Part shown: one piece after another, positions 18,417 to 27,501 of the stretch
How the letters are laid out: the number at the start of each line of letters is the position of its first letter
Numbering within the stretch: the first letter of the stretch is position 1
Assembly (NCBI RefSeq): GCF_900112445.1
Contig: NZ_FOYY01000003.1
Coordinates: forward strand, 62,001-126,000
Length of the DNA: 64,000 nt
From: Thiomicrospira sp. ALE5
GTDB taxonomy: Bacteria; Pseudomonadota; Gammaproteobacteria; Thiomicrospirales; Thiomicrospiraceae
Direction of reading: 5' to 3'
Position numbers and translations under genes: made by a program
The notes under the pieces: model-generated
Database searches by the model: none
What the model was told of the DNA's origin: nothing
The model's input: the letters and a program-made list of their open reading frames with translations, nothing else

Positions 18417-18639
18417 GGAAGTGCATATCGATGATCAGTTTTTGCACGTTGATCTGATAGATGGCCGAAGAATATCAACGCCTATTAGTTGGTACCCAGA
18501 GCTACAGCAAGCCTCACTTAACGAGTTGAAACGCTATGTGTTTATCTGTGATGACACTGGAATCGAGTGGACTAGTCTTGACTATCACTTAAGCATTGAA
18601 AATATGATGCAGTTTCAAAAAGTTCAAGATGTTGCATAG
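18397..18639 (+). CDS. DUF2442-family small protein
   Basis: An 80-residue DUF2442 protein, recognised by VDLIDGRRISTPISWYPELQQAS and the C-terminal GIEWTSLDYHLSIE. It is the partner of the DUF4160 gene upstream, which it overlaps. It ends right where the waaC frame begins, so readthrough from hldD to waaC is probably preserved. Whether it is an antitoxin is inference only. Confidence 0.8.
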   Translation: MNGLAGKEVHIDDQFLHVDLIDGRRISTPISWYPELQQASLNELKRYVFICDDTGIEWTSLDYHLSIENMMQFQKVQDVA

Positions 18640-18648
18640 TTGCTTGTC

Positions 18649-19716
18649 GTGAGAGTATTGCTAGTCAAGATGTCGTCAATGGGGGATGTGTTTCATACCT
18701 CTCCTGCTTTGACCGATGCACAGCACGCCATACCAGGCCTGGTGGTCGATTGGGTGGTGGAAGAAGCCTTTGCGGAAATTCCGTTCTGGCACCCGGTGGT
18801 TGACCGTGTTTTGCTGATCAATCTGCGTCAGTGGCGCAAGCAGCCGTTTGCAAAACAGACGCGCACACAAAAAAATGCCTTCTTTAACAAGGTAAACGAA
18901 CAGCGCTATGATCTGGTCTTAGATGCGCAAGGCTTATTAAAAAGTGCCTGGGTTACACGTCAAATCAATGCGCCGGAGAAAGTGCTAAAAGCTGGGCTAG
19001 ATTGGTCATCGGCACGCGAACGACTGGCGAGTTTTTTCTATGATCGTAAAATCAACGTCGCAAAAGATCAGCACGCCATAACTCGCTTACGCGAGTTGTT
19101 CGCTAAAGCACTCGATTATCCGCTGCCAAATACGCCAATTGAATATGGCTTAAACCACCAGGCCTGGTTGCCATTAGAGCAAGGGCCGAATCCACAATCG
19201 AAATCGAAATCGTATGTAGTGTGTTTGCACGGCACCACCTGGCAAACTAAATATTGGCCGGAAGATCATTGGCAGGCACTTATCACCCAACTCAATCAAC
19301 AAGGTTTAAAGGTGGTTTTGCCCTGGGGGAACGCCGAAGAAAAAGCGCGTTCCGAACGTTTGGCGCAAGGTTTAAACGAACACCAGGCCTGGTGTCCGCC
19401 TGCATCTTTAAAACTTAATGAAGTCGCGCGTTTGCTTAAACACGCTAAAGCCGTGGTTTCAGTCGATACCGGTTTGTCGCACGTAGCCGCCGCGTTAGAC
19501 GTACCTTTGGTTGTGCTCTATCGTGTCACCGACCCTAAGCTGGTTGGTGCACAGGGTCAAATGGTCACGCACCTTTGTTCGCCTTTAGCCCCGCAATATA
19601 TCAAGCAGTTTAAACCAGGCCAAGAACACGCGTCACTTCAAGGGTTGGGGGTGGATGATGTTTTAGATAAGATAAATTTGTTGGAGTTTAATGAGGCTTT
19701 GCCTGATCAAAAATAA
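18649..19716 (+). CDS. waaC: LPS heptosyltransferase I (GT9)
   Basis: WaaC adds the first heptose to Kdo2-lipid A. GT9 features are MRVLLVKMSSMGDVFHTSPALTDA at the N-terminus (membrane-associated acceptor domain), CLHGTTWQTKYWPEDHW in the middle, and SVDTGLSHVAAALDVPLVVLYRVTDP, the ADP-heptose-binding region. The GTG at 18649 gives the canonical start; a TTG at 18640 is an alternative. Palindromes lie at 18734, 19159 and 19384, the last two encoding NHQAW and EHQAW. The 3' end overlaps the convergent gene at 19688. Confidence 0.93.
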   Translation: MRVLLVKMSSMGDVFHTSPALTDAQHAIPGLVVDWVVEEAFAEIPFWHPVVDRVLLINLRQWRKQPFAKQTRTQKNAFFNKVNEQRYDLVLDAQGLLKSAWVTRQINAPEKVLKAGLDWSSARERLASFFYDRKINVAKDQHAITRLRELFAKALDYPLPNTPIEYGLNHQAWLPLEQGPNPQSKSKSYVVCLHGTTWQTKYWPEDHWQALITQLNQQGLKVVLPWGNAEEKARSERLAQGLNEHQAWCPPASLKLNEVARLLKHAKAVVSVDTGLSHVAAALDVPLVVLYRVTDPKLVGAQGQMVTHLCSPLAPQYIKQFKPGQEHASLQGLGVDDVLDKINLLEFNEALPDQK

Positions 19717-20359
19717 TCTTGTCAAGTTGTGACATATCAAACGCTTTGTGGATTACGTGAATGTAAGCCGGCATCGTTTTTTGCCCCAAAATTTGTAGTA
19801 GAATTGAGCGATGTAACCCACGCGAATTTCGAATCACTTGCCCATCACGACCAATATTAACCCGCAAAATATCTGGCGACCATTGACAGCCATGTTCTTT
19901 TAAAGAAAAAAACAACTCGTCTATCTGTCGACCACGCGTTAAAAACGCCTGCTGCTGAGCTGGACTATTAAGCTGCTTAAAGTCTGCTAATTCTTCCCAA
20001 GGCACCTGATCTACAAAATGCTGTTTAAAGCGAAGATACAAACCACATTGATTCAAGGCTGTCGCAGTTTGATCCCAATCACCATCCTGAAATGAACCCA
20101 GCTTGCTCATTAAAAAATTACCGCGTTTGGACAAACTTTTGTCCGACATCATACCGACCACCGCATTCGGTTTAATATACACAGGATGAAATAAACTTTG
20201 GATCGGCCACCTAAAGCGCCCTCTTTGTAACTGCCAGTTTCTAATGTGGTTTTGAATGTAAAGCGTGCCAATATTTTCATACTGACGCAGGTTTTTAACC
20301 AGCTCCATGGTGCTGGGATAGGGCGGTAATGGCATTGTTGACATCGTTTGAATCATCAT
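19688..20359 (-). CDS. ParB-like 'GxHR' protein of LPS locus
   Basis: A 223-residue protein of unknown function. Its C-terminal region reads ILRVNIGRDGQVIRNSRGLHRSILLQILG then KTMPAYIHVIH, which parallels the protein at 27491 (IGPAGQM, SGFHRFAIA, SMPVRVEGVH) and resembles the GxHR nucleotide-binding box of ParB/SerK-like folds. The 3' end overlaps waaC by 29 bases in opposite orientation. By context it may modify an LPS sugar. This is an inference from shared motif and neighbourhood. Confidence 0.6.
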   Translation of the reverse strand: MMIQTMSTMPLPPYPSTMELVKNLRQYENIGTLYIQNHIRNWQLQRGRFRWPIQSLFHPVYIKPNAVVGMMSDKSLSKRGNFLMSKLGSFQDGDWDQTATALNQCGLYLRFKQHFVDQVPWEELADFKQLNSPAQQQAFLTRGRQIDELFFSLKEHGCQWSPDILRVNIGRDGQVIRNSRGLHRSILLQILGQKTMPAYIHVIHKAFDMSQLDKIIFDQAKPH

Positions 20360-20364
20360 AATTT

Positions 20365-20386
20365 GTTAGAATGATGCAATTCTAAC
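20365..20386. promoter_or_regulatory. Inverted repeat in divergent intergenic region
   Basis: GTTAGAAT (20365-20372) and ATTCTAAC (20379-20386) form a perfect 8-bp inverted repeat with a six-base spacer. It sits between the divergently oriented genes at 20359 and 20422. It could be an operator or a small hairpin; there is no T-tract. Confidence 0.35.
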
Positions 20387-20421
20387 GCCATACTGAAAAA
20401 TTACAATTTATTAAAACAAAT

Positions 20422-21498
20422 ATGTCTAGGCTCTTATTTCTTCCCTCTACCCCGCTCAATATTTTGGTGTCGGCTGCACTCGCTTGTCATCTGCGTCAAG
20501 AGCAGGGGGCTGAGTTTCACGCTGAAATTTGGCTCATTGACCAAAAGAACCTAGCAAATAATCCCTACTTAAAAGCACTTGAAAGTTGGGCAGAATCGCC
20601 TTTTCAAAGCATTAAAATATTGCCTGGCGTGGCAAAGGGGCGCGCTAAACTCACAGAGCGCAAGCAAAATTTTCAAACAATTGATCAAGGCCTTGCAGAG
20701 TTTCAGCCCAATATTATCGCCACCGGCAGTGACCGTCGTATTGAGTTTCAATATGCCATGCATAGGATGCGTCAGCAGGGCACCCAAACACTGGGCTGGT
20801 ATCTTGATGATGGACTCTATTCCTATGCCGGTTGGCCCAAACAACCACTGAAAGATACGCTAAACGCACTGTTAAAAAAACTGACCTATGGCCTCTGGTG
20901 GCAAGAACCTAAAACCATTGGCGCATCAAACTGGATTAACCAGGCCTGGTTATTCAAGCCAGCGCAGGCACATCCGCTTTTAGCCAACAAACAACTGAAC
21001 ATACTGCCAACAGAATGGTTTCAAGCGCCTGAAATTCAATCATTGAGTAAACTGGTCCGAACCGACTTGGCTAGCCAAGATTTACAAGCCATCAGTCTAT
21101 TATTGCTGCTTCCACATCCAGCAGATCAGGCTAAGATGAAGGGTTACGCCACCTCCATCAAAAACTATTTGCGCCAAATCACCGAGCAAGGGGCTAAAGT
21201 TGCGGTAAAATACCACCCGCGGCAATCACTAGATGATGAATTTCAGTTAGCACAAATGTCAAATGTGACACTGATTCCAAAAAGTTTAGCGTTTGAGTAT
21301 TTACTAGCCGATTTAGCGCCGCAAACTCAGATAGTCGGTGATATTTCAACGGTACTGCTCACGGCTAAATGGTTGCGCAATGATTTAAGTGTCACCGGCG
21401 TATTTGATCCAAATGATGCCTACGCCCAGCAATTTAGACCTTATTTTGAGCAATTTGACATTAACATAATAGACAACCTGACAAGCCTAACACCCTAA
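20422..21498 (+). CDS. Putative glycosyltransferase, sialyltransferase-like (copy 1)
   Basis: A 358-residue protein beginning LLFLPSTPLNILVSAALACHL, with TLGWYLDDGLYSYAG near residue 135 and VAVKYHPRQS ... IVGDISTVLL in the C-terminal half. The N-terminal 'STPLN', the DDG-Y element and the late KYHPR/GD-ST elements resemble bacterial GT52/polysialyltransferase-like enzymes. I assign only the broad class. It is a tandem paralogue of the next gene, which begins one base after its stop, and lies within the LPS-core cluster. Palindrome at 20941 encodes NQAWL. Confidence 0.6.
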   Translation: MSRLLFLPSTPLNILVSAALACHLRQEQGAEFHAEIWLIDQKNLANNPYLKALESWAESPFQSIKILPGVAKGRAKLTERKQNFQTIDQGLAEFQPNIIATGSDRRIEFQYAMHRMRQQGTQTLGWYLDDGLYSYAGWPKQPLKDTLNALLKKLTYGLWWQEPKTIGASNWINQAWLFKPAQAHPLLANKQLNILPTEWFQAPEIQSLSKLVRTDLASQDLQAISLLLLLPHPADQAKMKGYATSIKNYLRQITEQGAKVAVKYHPRQSLDDEFQLAQMSNVTLIPKSLAFEYLLADLAPQTQIVGDISTVLLTAKWLRNDLSVTGVFDPNDAYAQQFRPYFEQFDINIIDNLTSLTP

Positions 21499-22599
21499 AT
21501 GCCTCAATCAACACGACCAGCCGATTTATATTTGGTATCTTCAACGCTTCACTTCTTTTGGGCGTGGCTGCTGGCCGCTAAACATCAACCCCAGCGTGAT
21601 GCCCACCTTTGGTTAATTGATCAATATACACAACAACCTTTAGCCTTTACCCCATTACTTAATGAAGTTGATACGCCTTTTCTGAGTTCAAAGCTTTGGG
21701 CGGGGCGTGAGCTTAAGGGTTGGCAAAAATACCAGCAGCGCAAGCAGGATTTTAACCAAGCCCAAAGCATGTTAAAAGAACTGCAGTTTGAACAAGTGTT
21801 TATTGGCAATGACCGTAGTGTGTTTGGTCAATATGTATTGCGAACGCTTAAACAAGCACAAAAACCACAACAACCACAAAATTCAAGTAGCCAACTAGCA
21901 ATAGCACTTGATGATGGTGTGTTTAGTTATTTGGGGCGCGCAGCCTCAAAATCCTGGCATGAACGTATTATTGATCAAGGCCTTAAAAAACTCAGCTATG
22001 GGCTTTGGTATGACAGCCCTAGTACAATAGGGGCGAGCAAATGGATTGATCAGGCGTGCTTAATGTATCCATCCTATGCGCACTCTGAGCTACAGGGCAA
22101 ATCACCACAAAATATCTCACTAGCGCGTAAAGATTTAAACAGTTTTGCACCCATAGCACAACGGCTCATTCGTATGCACGCCAAAGCACTCATAGAAGCG
22201 AATGCACCGGATATTCTCATTGCTTTGCCTAATCATAATCTGATTAAAACGACACCTGACTATTTAAGCCGTTTAACAAAATTGATTAAACAGCTGCAAC
22301 AACAGAACAAGCGTATTGCGGTAAAGTATCATCCCGTCGCACAAGGCGAGGATAAGTTAAACCTCGTGTCGCAGTTTGGGGTGCAGTGCATAAACGACCA
22401 ACTGAGTTTCGAAGTATTGTTAAGCTTGTGGCAAGACCAAGGCATCGAATTTATTGGCGACCTGTCCACCACGACCTTACTGGCGCATTACTTTGGATTT
22501 AATAGCCAGTGGCTATCGGGGGTACAAACCCAGCATACCCAGGCTATGCAAGGATTTTGTCAAGCCCTAGGCATTAAACAGGTACACCTTGATGACTAA
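21499..22599 (+). CDS. Putative glycosyltransferase, sialyltransferase-like (copy 2)
   Basis: The 366-residue paralogue of the preceding gene shows the same landmarks: LYLVSSTLHFFWAWLLAAKH, AHLWLIDQ, IALDDGVFSYLGRA, KLSYGLWYDSPSTIGASKWIDQA, IAVKYHPVA and FIGDLSTTTLLAHY. The shared pattern indicates an old tandem duplication. It overlaps the downstream GT9 gene by eight bases. The acceptor and donor cannot be read. Unlike copy 1, it has no CAGGCCTG palindrome. Confidence 0.6.
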   Translation: MPQSTRPADLYLVSSTLHFFWAWLLAAKHQPQRDAHLWLIDQYTQQPLAFTPLLNEVDTPFLSSKLWAGRELKGWQKYQQRKQDFNQAQSMLKELQFEQVFIGNDRSVFGQYVLRTLKQAQKPQQPQNSSSQLAIALDDGVFSYLGRAASKSWHERIIDQGLKKLSYGLWYDSPSTIGASKWIDQACLMYPSYAHSELQGKSPQNISLARKDLNSFAPIAQRLIRMHAKALIEANAPDILIALPNHNLIKTTPDYLSRLTKLIKQLQQQNKRIAVKYHPVAQGEDKLNLVSQFGVQCINDQLSFEVLLSLWQDQGIEFIGDLSTTTLLAHYFGFNSQWLSGVQTQHTQAMQGFCQALGIKQVHLDD

Positions 22600-23656
22600 A
22601 CGCATATTGCTGATAAAGATGTCATCGCTTGGCGATATCGTGCATACCTTTCCAGCGCTAACCGATGCCCAAAAAGCCTTACCCGGTATTCAATTTGATT
22701 GGGTGGTCGAAGCGCCGTTTAAAGATTTACCCAAACTCCACCCGGCGGTTAATCAGGTGATTGTTAATCCGCGACTCGCAATTAATAAAAACCGTTTTTC
22801 ACTAGCGTCATTAAAGCTATATCAAGATTTTAGGCAGCAAATACAAAGCACGCATTATGACGCTGTCATTGAAAACCAGTATGTTAAAAAAGGCGCAAAA
22901 GTTGCCAAACTCGCAAAAGGCGTTAAACATGGCTTAACCGCTAATACCGCTCACGATGCAAGTATTGCCAAAGTCTTTGACCATGCACATTACGTATCGC
23001 GTTCATTGCATGCTATTGATCGTTCAAGAAAGTTGTTAGCATTGAGTCTAGGGTATGATTATGCCCCTGAGCAACATACAGCAAACTTAGCTTGTAATCT
23101 TGATTACGGCTTGGACTTATCGCACATTGAACTTGATGAGCATAATCAACGCTGGCAACAACAAACGGATGATTATTTAGTTTTTTGCCAAGCAACCACC
23201 TGGGCCACCAAGCACTTGTCAATCGAGATGTGGATTGAGCTACTCAAAAAAGCCAAACAAGCAAGCCTGCCGGTGCTGCTGCCTTGGGTGGGGGAGAAAG
23301 AGCAAGCACAGGTGAGTGCGATGATAGAGCAGGCCCACTGGGGCGAGATTTTACCGGCACAATCGCTGGAACAATGGGCGAAGTTATTAGCGGGTGCGCG
23401 GGGAATTATCGGTGTCGATACAGGGCTGACGCATTTAGCAGCCGCATTAAACAAACCAACACTCTGCTTGTTTGGTCCAACCAACCCGCACCTGACTGCA
23501 GCCACAGGTCAGCGAACTAAAACGCTTTGGCTTGATTTAGCTTGCTCACCTTGCATGCAAACCCATTGTCCGCGTGAAGGTGGACAGGTATGCTTTAGTC
23601 AGATGAATGTGGATGACGTCTGGGGAGAGTTTAATGCATTGGAAGTAAAGATTTAG
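22592..23656 (+). CDS. Heptosyltransferase family (GT9) protein
   Basis: A second GT9 enzyme: MTKRILLIKMSSLGDIVHTFPALTDAQKALPGIQFDWVVEAPF, then VFCQATTWATKHL, IIGVDTGLTHLAAALNKPTLCLFGPTNPHLT and a Cys-rich segment SPCMQTHCPREGGQVC near the end. It resembles WaaC at the N-terminus, while the GPTNP segment is also common in WaaF/WaaQ-like enzymes, so it may add a second heptose. The start is ATG 22592. It overlaps the preceding glycosyltransferase and is followed directly by an AT-rich kinase-like gene. Confidence 0.85.
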   Translation: MTKRILLIKMSSLGDIVHTFPALTDAQKALPGIQFDWVVEAPFKDLPKLHPAVNQVIVNPRLAINKNRFSLASLKLYQDFRQQIQSTHYDAVIENQYVKKGAKVAKLAKGVKHGLTANTAHDASIAKVFDHAHYVSRSLHAIDRSRKLLALSLGYDYAPEQHTANLACNLDYGLDLSHIELDEHNQRWQQQTDDYLVFCQATTWATKHLSIEMWIELLKKAKQASLPVLLPWVGEKEQAQVSAMIEQAHWGEILPAQSLEQWAKLLAGARGIIGVDTGLTHLAAALNKPTLCLFGPTNPHLTAATGQRTKTLWLDLACSPCMQTHCPREGGQVCFSQMNVDDVWGEFNALEVKI

Positions 23657-24589
23657 ATGAACCTTAGTATCTTGTTGCAAAAAATTCGACATTTAAATTT
23701 TAGCCTTAAAATCAAGTTTTCAACTTTGTTGACTCCAGTGAAAAGGTTAAATTACCTTAATAAAGCGCTTGAGAAGTATCAGTTTCTTTCGCCAGAAAAA
23801 TTTATAAAAGTTGTGAATGCTTTAGATGGGAATTTACTTATTAACAACTTCCAGCATCATTCATTTCTGGGTTTTTCTAGTGGAAGAGATAAGCTAGGAG
23901 TAAAAAGGTTAGTAAAAGTGAATGGGAAGCTATATGTAGAAAAAATATACTTGACTAACTCGGAAAGCTTAGGGAGATCTAAGTGTTTTCATTTAAACTT
24001 CTCTAATAGAATTAATTCATTGAAAGTTCAAAATTTATATCGTGTTTACTCTGGAGATTTTTTAACTGCTTTATATTTTAAATATATAAGTAACTGTATG
24101 GAACTTAGTAATTTTGATATATTAAAAAAATACAATGGTTTTCTTGTAGATATCCCACTATCATCCAATATTTTAGAAAACAATAGACGCTTAAACAAGG
24201 GTGTGGATAATATAAGAAAATTTTTAAAAAATGAAGAGCTACTAAACTTTAATAAGTATTATAGTTACATGATTAAAAATACTCCTGTTGTTGTTTGTCA
24301 TGGTGATTTTAATAAAAAAAATATCATAGGTGATTTTGTTATTGATTTTGATGACTTTGGTTATTCATATATACATTCGGACATATCATATTATCTCAGT
24401 GTCGAAATTTCTAAAGGTAGACTGGGTTTAAAGGATGTTTCAACACTTATTCATGAGCTCGAAATAGCTGATGACCATGTTGTAACCTTACAAATTTTTA
24501 TATTTTTGGCCTACAGATATAATAGATCTGTCAAAGCATTTTTATTGAAAGAGTATTACAATGAATACAGCCACAGGTGGTTTTTATGA
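23657..24589 (+). CDS. APH-fold kinase-like protein, AT-rich
   Basis: A 310-residue protein with VVVCHGDFNKKNII (catalytic loop HGDxxxxN) and FVIDFDDFGYSYIHSDISYYL (metal-binding DFD), the signature of APH/choline-kinase-like enzymes. By context it phosphorylates an LPS-core residue. Its codon use is much more AT-rich than the flanking GT9 genes, and it has no CAGGCCTG palindrome, suggesting recent acquisition. It begins one base after the GT9 stop and its TGA overlaps the next ATG. Confidence 0.75.
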   Translation: MNLSILLQKIRHLNFSLKIKFSTLLTPVKRLNYLNKALEKYQFLSPEKFIKVVNALDGNLLINNFQHHSFLGFSSGRDKLGVKRLVKVNGKLYVEKIYLTNSESLGRSKCFHLNFSNRINSLKVQNLYRVYSGDFLTALYFKYISNCMELSNFDILKKYNGFLVDIPLSSNILENNRRLNKGVDNIRKFLKNEELLNFNKYYSYMIKNTPVVVCHGDFNKKNIIGDFVIDFDDFGYSYIHSDISYYLSVEISKGRLGLKDVSTLIHELEIADDHVVTLQIFIFLAYRYNRSVKAFLLKEYYNEYSHRWFL

Positions 24590-25314
24590 TAAATATAGTC
24601 TGTCTCAAATGGGGTACTAAGTATTCTACAGAGTACGTAAATCGCTTGTACCGAATGGTAAAAGTAAATATTTCCGTTCCTTTCACTTTTCATTGTATTA
24701 CTGAAAATTCAAAAGGCCTTTACCCAGAGATTGATGTTTTAGAGCTTAAAAACCCTGAGTTAGAAGGGTGGTGGCACAAGCTATCACTTTTTCATCCAGA
24801 TTGTTATGGTTTAACGGGTACAGTTTTGTATCTCGACTTAGATGTGGTGATTACAGGTTCGTTAGATCCGGTTGTTAATTATGAGCCTGGCAGTTTTTGC
24901 ACGATTAAATCTCGCGGCAAACGTCTTAATGCACGTTTTAACAGTTCAGTCATTCGATTTGAAGCCGGTAGTGTTCCCTTTATTTGGGATGCGTTTGTTT
25001 ACAATCAAAAATGGGTTTTGAATAATCTTGATGGCGATCAGGATTGGTTGGGTATGGTGATTCCCGGCGCCAAAACCTTTCCAGACCAGTTGATCGTATC
25101 TTTCAAGAAAAATTGCCAAGCACAGGGCGACTCATGGTTGGGCGTTGGTGAAAGGTTGATGAAAAAGGGTTGGCTAAAGCCTAGCGGTGAATCAAAGGTG
25201 CCTGAAGGTGCGAGTGTCGTTATATTTCACGGTTTACCTAACCCTGAAGATGTCGCAGATAAGCCTTATAAGCAATGGAAAAAATCACCATGGATAAAAA
25301 AATTCTGGCAATAA
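24586..25314 (+). CDS. Glycosyltransferase, GT8-like
   Basis: About 242 residues starting MINIVCLKWGTKYSTEYVNRLY, with VLYLDLDVVITGSLDP (the DxD metal/nucleotide-sugar motif of GT-A enzymes, near residue 85) and ARFNSSVIRFEAG. A C-terminal VVIFHGLPNPEDV carries the His-Gly metal ligand typical of GT8-like proteins. The ATG at 24586 overlaps the upstream stop and is preferred to an in-frame GTG at 24577. The sugar is unknown. It is coupled to the downstream ligase gene by overlap. Confidence 0.75.
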   Translation: MINIVCLKWGTKYSTEYVNRLYRMVKVNISVPFTFHCITENSKGLYPEIDVLELKNPELEGWWHKLSLFHPDCYGLTGTVLYLDLDVVITGSLDPVVNYEPGSFCTIKSRGKRLNARFNSSVIRFEAGSVPFIWDAFVYNQKWVLNNLDGDQDWLGMVIPGAKTFPDQLIVSFKKNCQAQGDSWLGVGERLMKKGWLKPSGESKVPEGASVVIFHGLPNPEDVADKPYKQWKKSPWIKKFWQ

Positions 25315-26654
25315 GACAAGCAGCATCAAAAATCGAGTACGTCAATTTTTTAAAAGTGTTCTTTGTTGCCTTTTCTTTTTGGGTTGTATTATTGCCAGGC
25401 CCTTTTTCATTTGAATCATTGTTTTTATTGTTATCAATTATTTATGTCGCAATATTTAGAAGGCCCTTTTCTGAAATAAAAGACCTGCCATGGCTATGGT
25501 TTTGGGTTGCAATAGGTTTATTTGTTGTGTTAACAACAATGCCTGTCTTTTTTCATGATGATTTTGGTGAACAAAGCCAGTGGTTGCTGCAGCGAAGATT
25601 AGCAGTCATTTTTGTCGTGCTGTATGTTTTTATTATGTTTTGGCAGTTGCGTTTAACCGAAAATCAGGTTTGGTGGGGGGTTATTGTCGGAACGGGTGCG
25701 ATTGCCTTTTATCTTGGTTATGAAGTATGGCATCTAGAAAGTTTCGACCAAATTACAGACACCCGATTTGGAACAACTTTTACTAATCCACTGCGCTTTG
25801 GAATTTATAGCATGCTCATGGCAGTTGTGCTACTGGGTGGCTATATTTGGGCTTTTAGGACAGGATCTTTAGCCATTGTTTTGCTCACGCTTGCGTTTTT
25901 TGTTGCTGTGTTAGGTGCTTTTATGTCGCAAACTCGTTCAGCTTGGCTAGGATTTCCAGAGGCTGTTTTGGGTTGGTCCTTATTTTATTTATACTATCTT
26001 AAACGTTCCAATACTTTGTCTTTGAAGCAAATAGTGATAGGAGGCCTGGTTTTTTTTGTATCAATATTTATATTGACTATAAGTGCTTATGATGTAGTAG
26101 AAAAACGTGTTATGCAGGGTAAAACTGATATTCAGAACTATGTGAATAATGAACATGCAGGTAGTATTGGAAGGCGTTTTGTTATGTGGGAGGCTGCTTG
26201 GATTGGTTTTAAGGAGGAGCCGCTGCGAGGGGTCGGTTTAGAAAATGTCCGAGATCACATGGATGTGACAACACGGCAAATTATGCAAGAACGCTTTGGA
26301 CGTAACAGGAATGTACTGTATGGTCATAGGCACAATCAATTTGTGGAAGAGGCATACACGCGAGGTGTCTTAGCTTTTATTGGGCTTGCAATCACGATGG
26401 GGTTCTTGTTTTGGTACTTTTTCAGCCGTGTTCGAAAAAACAAGCTGCAATCTCATACAGACTCAAAACTGTTATCGCCTTGGCCAGTGATGGGCTTTCT
26501 AGTAACGATTGCCTATTTTTTAGCCATGCAAGGTGAGGCCATTCTTAACTTAAGTGCCGGCATTGCGCATTTCTTTTTCTTAATGACATTTTTAGTCGTC
26601 ATGGCTTCAAACAAAAATTGGCAACAACAAGATAGTCACAATGAACTTAATTAG
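25275..26654 (+). CDS. O-antigen ligase family membrane protein (WaaL-like)
   Basis: A polytopic membrane protein of 459 residues with about ten hydrophobic segments and a periplasmic loop near residues 310-360 containing GVGLENVRDH ... YGHRHNQFVEEAYTRG. The His-Asn pattern there matches the Wzy_C/O-antigen ligase family. It probably joins O-antigen to lipid A-core, although family members also polymerise. The start is either ATG 25275 or the in-frame ATG 25290. It is translationally coupled to the genes on both sides by overlaps. Confidence 0.82.
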   Translation: MEKITMDKKILAIRQAASKIEYVNFLKVFFVAFSFWVVLLPGPFSFESLFLLLSIIYVAIFRRPFSEIKDLPWLWFWVAIGLFVVLTTMPVFFHDDFGEQSQWLLQRRLAVIFVVLYVFIMFWQLRLTENQVWWGVIVGTGAIAFYLGYEVWHLESFDQITDTRFGTTFTNPLRFGIYSMLMAVVLLGGYIWAFRTGSLAIVLLTLAFFVAVLGAFMSQTRSAWLGFPEAVLGWSLFYLYYLKRSNTLSLKQIVIGGLVFFVSIFILTISAYDVVEKRVMQGKTDIQNYVNNEHAGSIGRRFVMWEAAWIGFKEEPLRGVGLENVRDHMDVTTRQIMQERFGRNRNVLYGHRHNQFVEEAYTRGVLAFIGLAITMGFLFWYFFSRVRKNKLQSHTDSKLLSPWPVMGFLVTIAYFLAMQGEAILNLSAGIAHFFFLMTFLVVMASNKNWQQQDSHNELN

Positions 26655-27501
26655 TAAAATTCAGAAAAAAATAAATCGCCTTGATAAAAAACCCAGTTTG
26701 CAAATTGACGCGGCGAAAGAGTCTATCCTAGATGGGATGACTAAAAGGCAAAATAAAGCTGAATTAGTCGAGATTTTAAATGCAGAGCACCAGGTTTCAC
26801 AATTACCTTACTGGGTGGGGCGTTTACCTATTATGCATTTACCCGTGGAAATGTTGGTGATGCCGGGCGCACATCATTATGCATCTGATTATCATCCATT
26901 TGTTTCATTGTTAAAAACTGGGAGACGTGATTACTTTGATAGCTTCTATCAATCGTTTTGTCCGGTATCGCTTGCTGACATGTATGGTGTAAGTATTGAA
27001 GATAATGTGTTGGGTGCGGACTTAAAGCCGTATGATGAACCTTGGTTTTTGCGTGAATCAAAAATCCCATCAGGTGAAAATGGTCTAAGTGCAAAGCATG
27101 GGGCTTCTTTTTATGGTCCAGTTTCGCCTCAAAAACTTGAGTTGGAATACCAGCGCGTCACCCAGACCTATGAAAGTATCAGTATGCAAGGCTATTTACC
27201 GCATAAGTTTGGGCATATTGATGGTTTTTTCCTGCAATATCAAGGCCAATACAAGTTTTATGTTAATGGCGCCAAGCACCGTGCAGCTGCCCTTGCCGCA
27301 TTAGGGTATAGTCATATTCCCGTTATGATGCGCGATAACATGACCAGAATTGTTTCAGACAAGGATGTAGCAGGCTGGCCACTCGTTGCAGCCGGTAAAA
27401 TATCCCAAGATTTTGCTTTGTCAGTTCTCAAAGCATATTTTGAACCTTCAGACCCGTTAAAGCGTATGACGTCGGATGTAGCTAAAAATCATGAATACTA
27501 A
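26641..27501 (+). CDS. ParB-like 'GxHR' protein of LPS locus
   Basis: A 286-residue protein of unknown function. The C-terminal third reads FYVNGAKHRAAALAALGYSHIPVMM, then VAGWPLVAAGKISQDFALSVLKAYF. The same pattern occurs in the protein at 56564 (GGMHRAAILAAMDWKRLPV, MHWPTLNKGLYSKDVALKVFDRVF), so the two are homologous. The box resembles the GxHR nucleotide-binding motif of ParB-like folds. Overlaps with the ligase gene and with the next gene indicate an operon. A role in LPS modification is inferred from context. Confidence 0.6.
   Translation: MNLISKIQKKINRLDKKPSLQIDAAKESILDGMTKRQNKAELVEILNAEHQVSQLPYWVGRLPIMHLPVEMLVMPGAHHYASDYHPFVSLLKTGRRDYFDSFYQSFCPVSLADMYGVSIEDNVLGADLKPYDEPWFLRESKIPSGENGLSAKHGASFYGPVSPQKLELEYQRVTQTYESISMQGYLPHKFGHIDGFFLQYQGQYKFYVNGAKHRAAALAALGYSHIPVMMRDNMTRIVSDKDVAGWPLVAAGKISQDFALSVLKAYFEPSDPLKRMTSDVAKNHEY

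Noticed and set aside
26042-26049. GAGGCCTG as another copy of the palindrome
   Set aside because: It differs at the first base and is not palindromic, so it was not counted, like AAGGCCTG at 42291 and CAGGCCTA at 29129.
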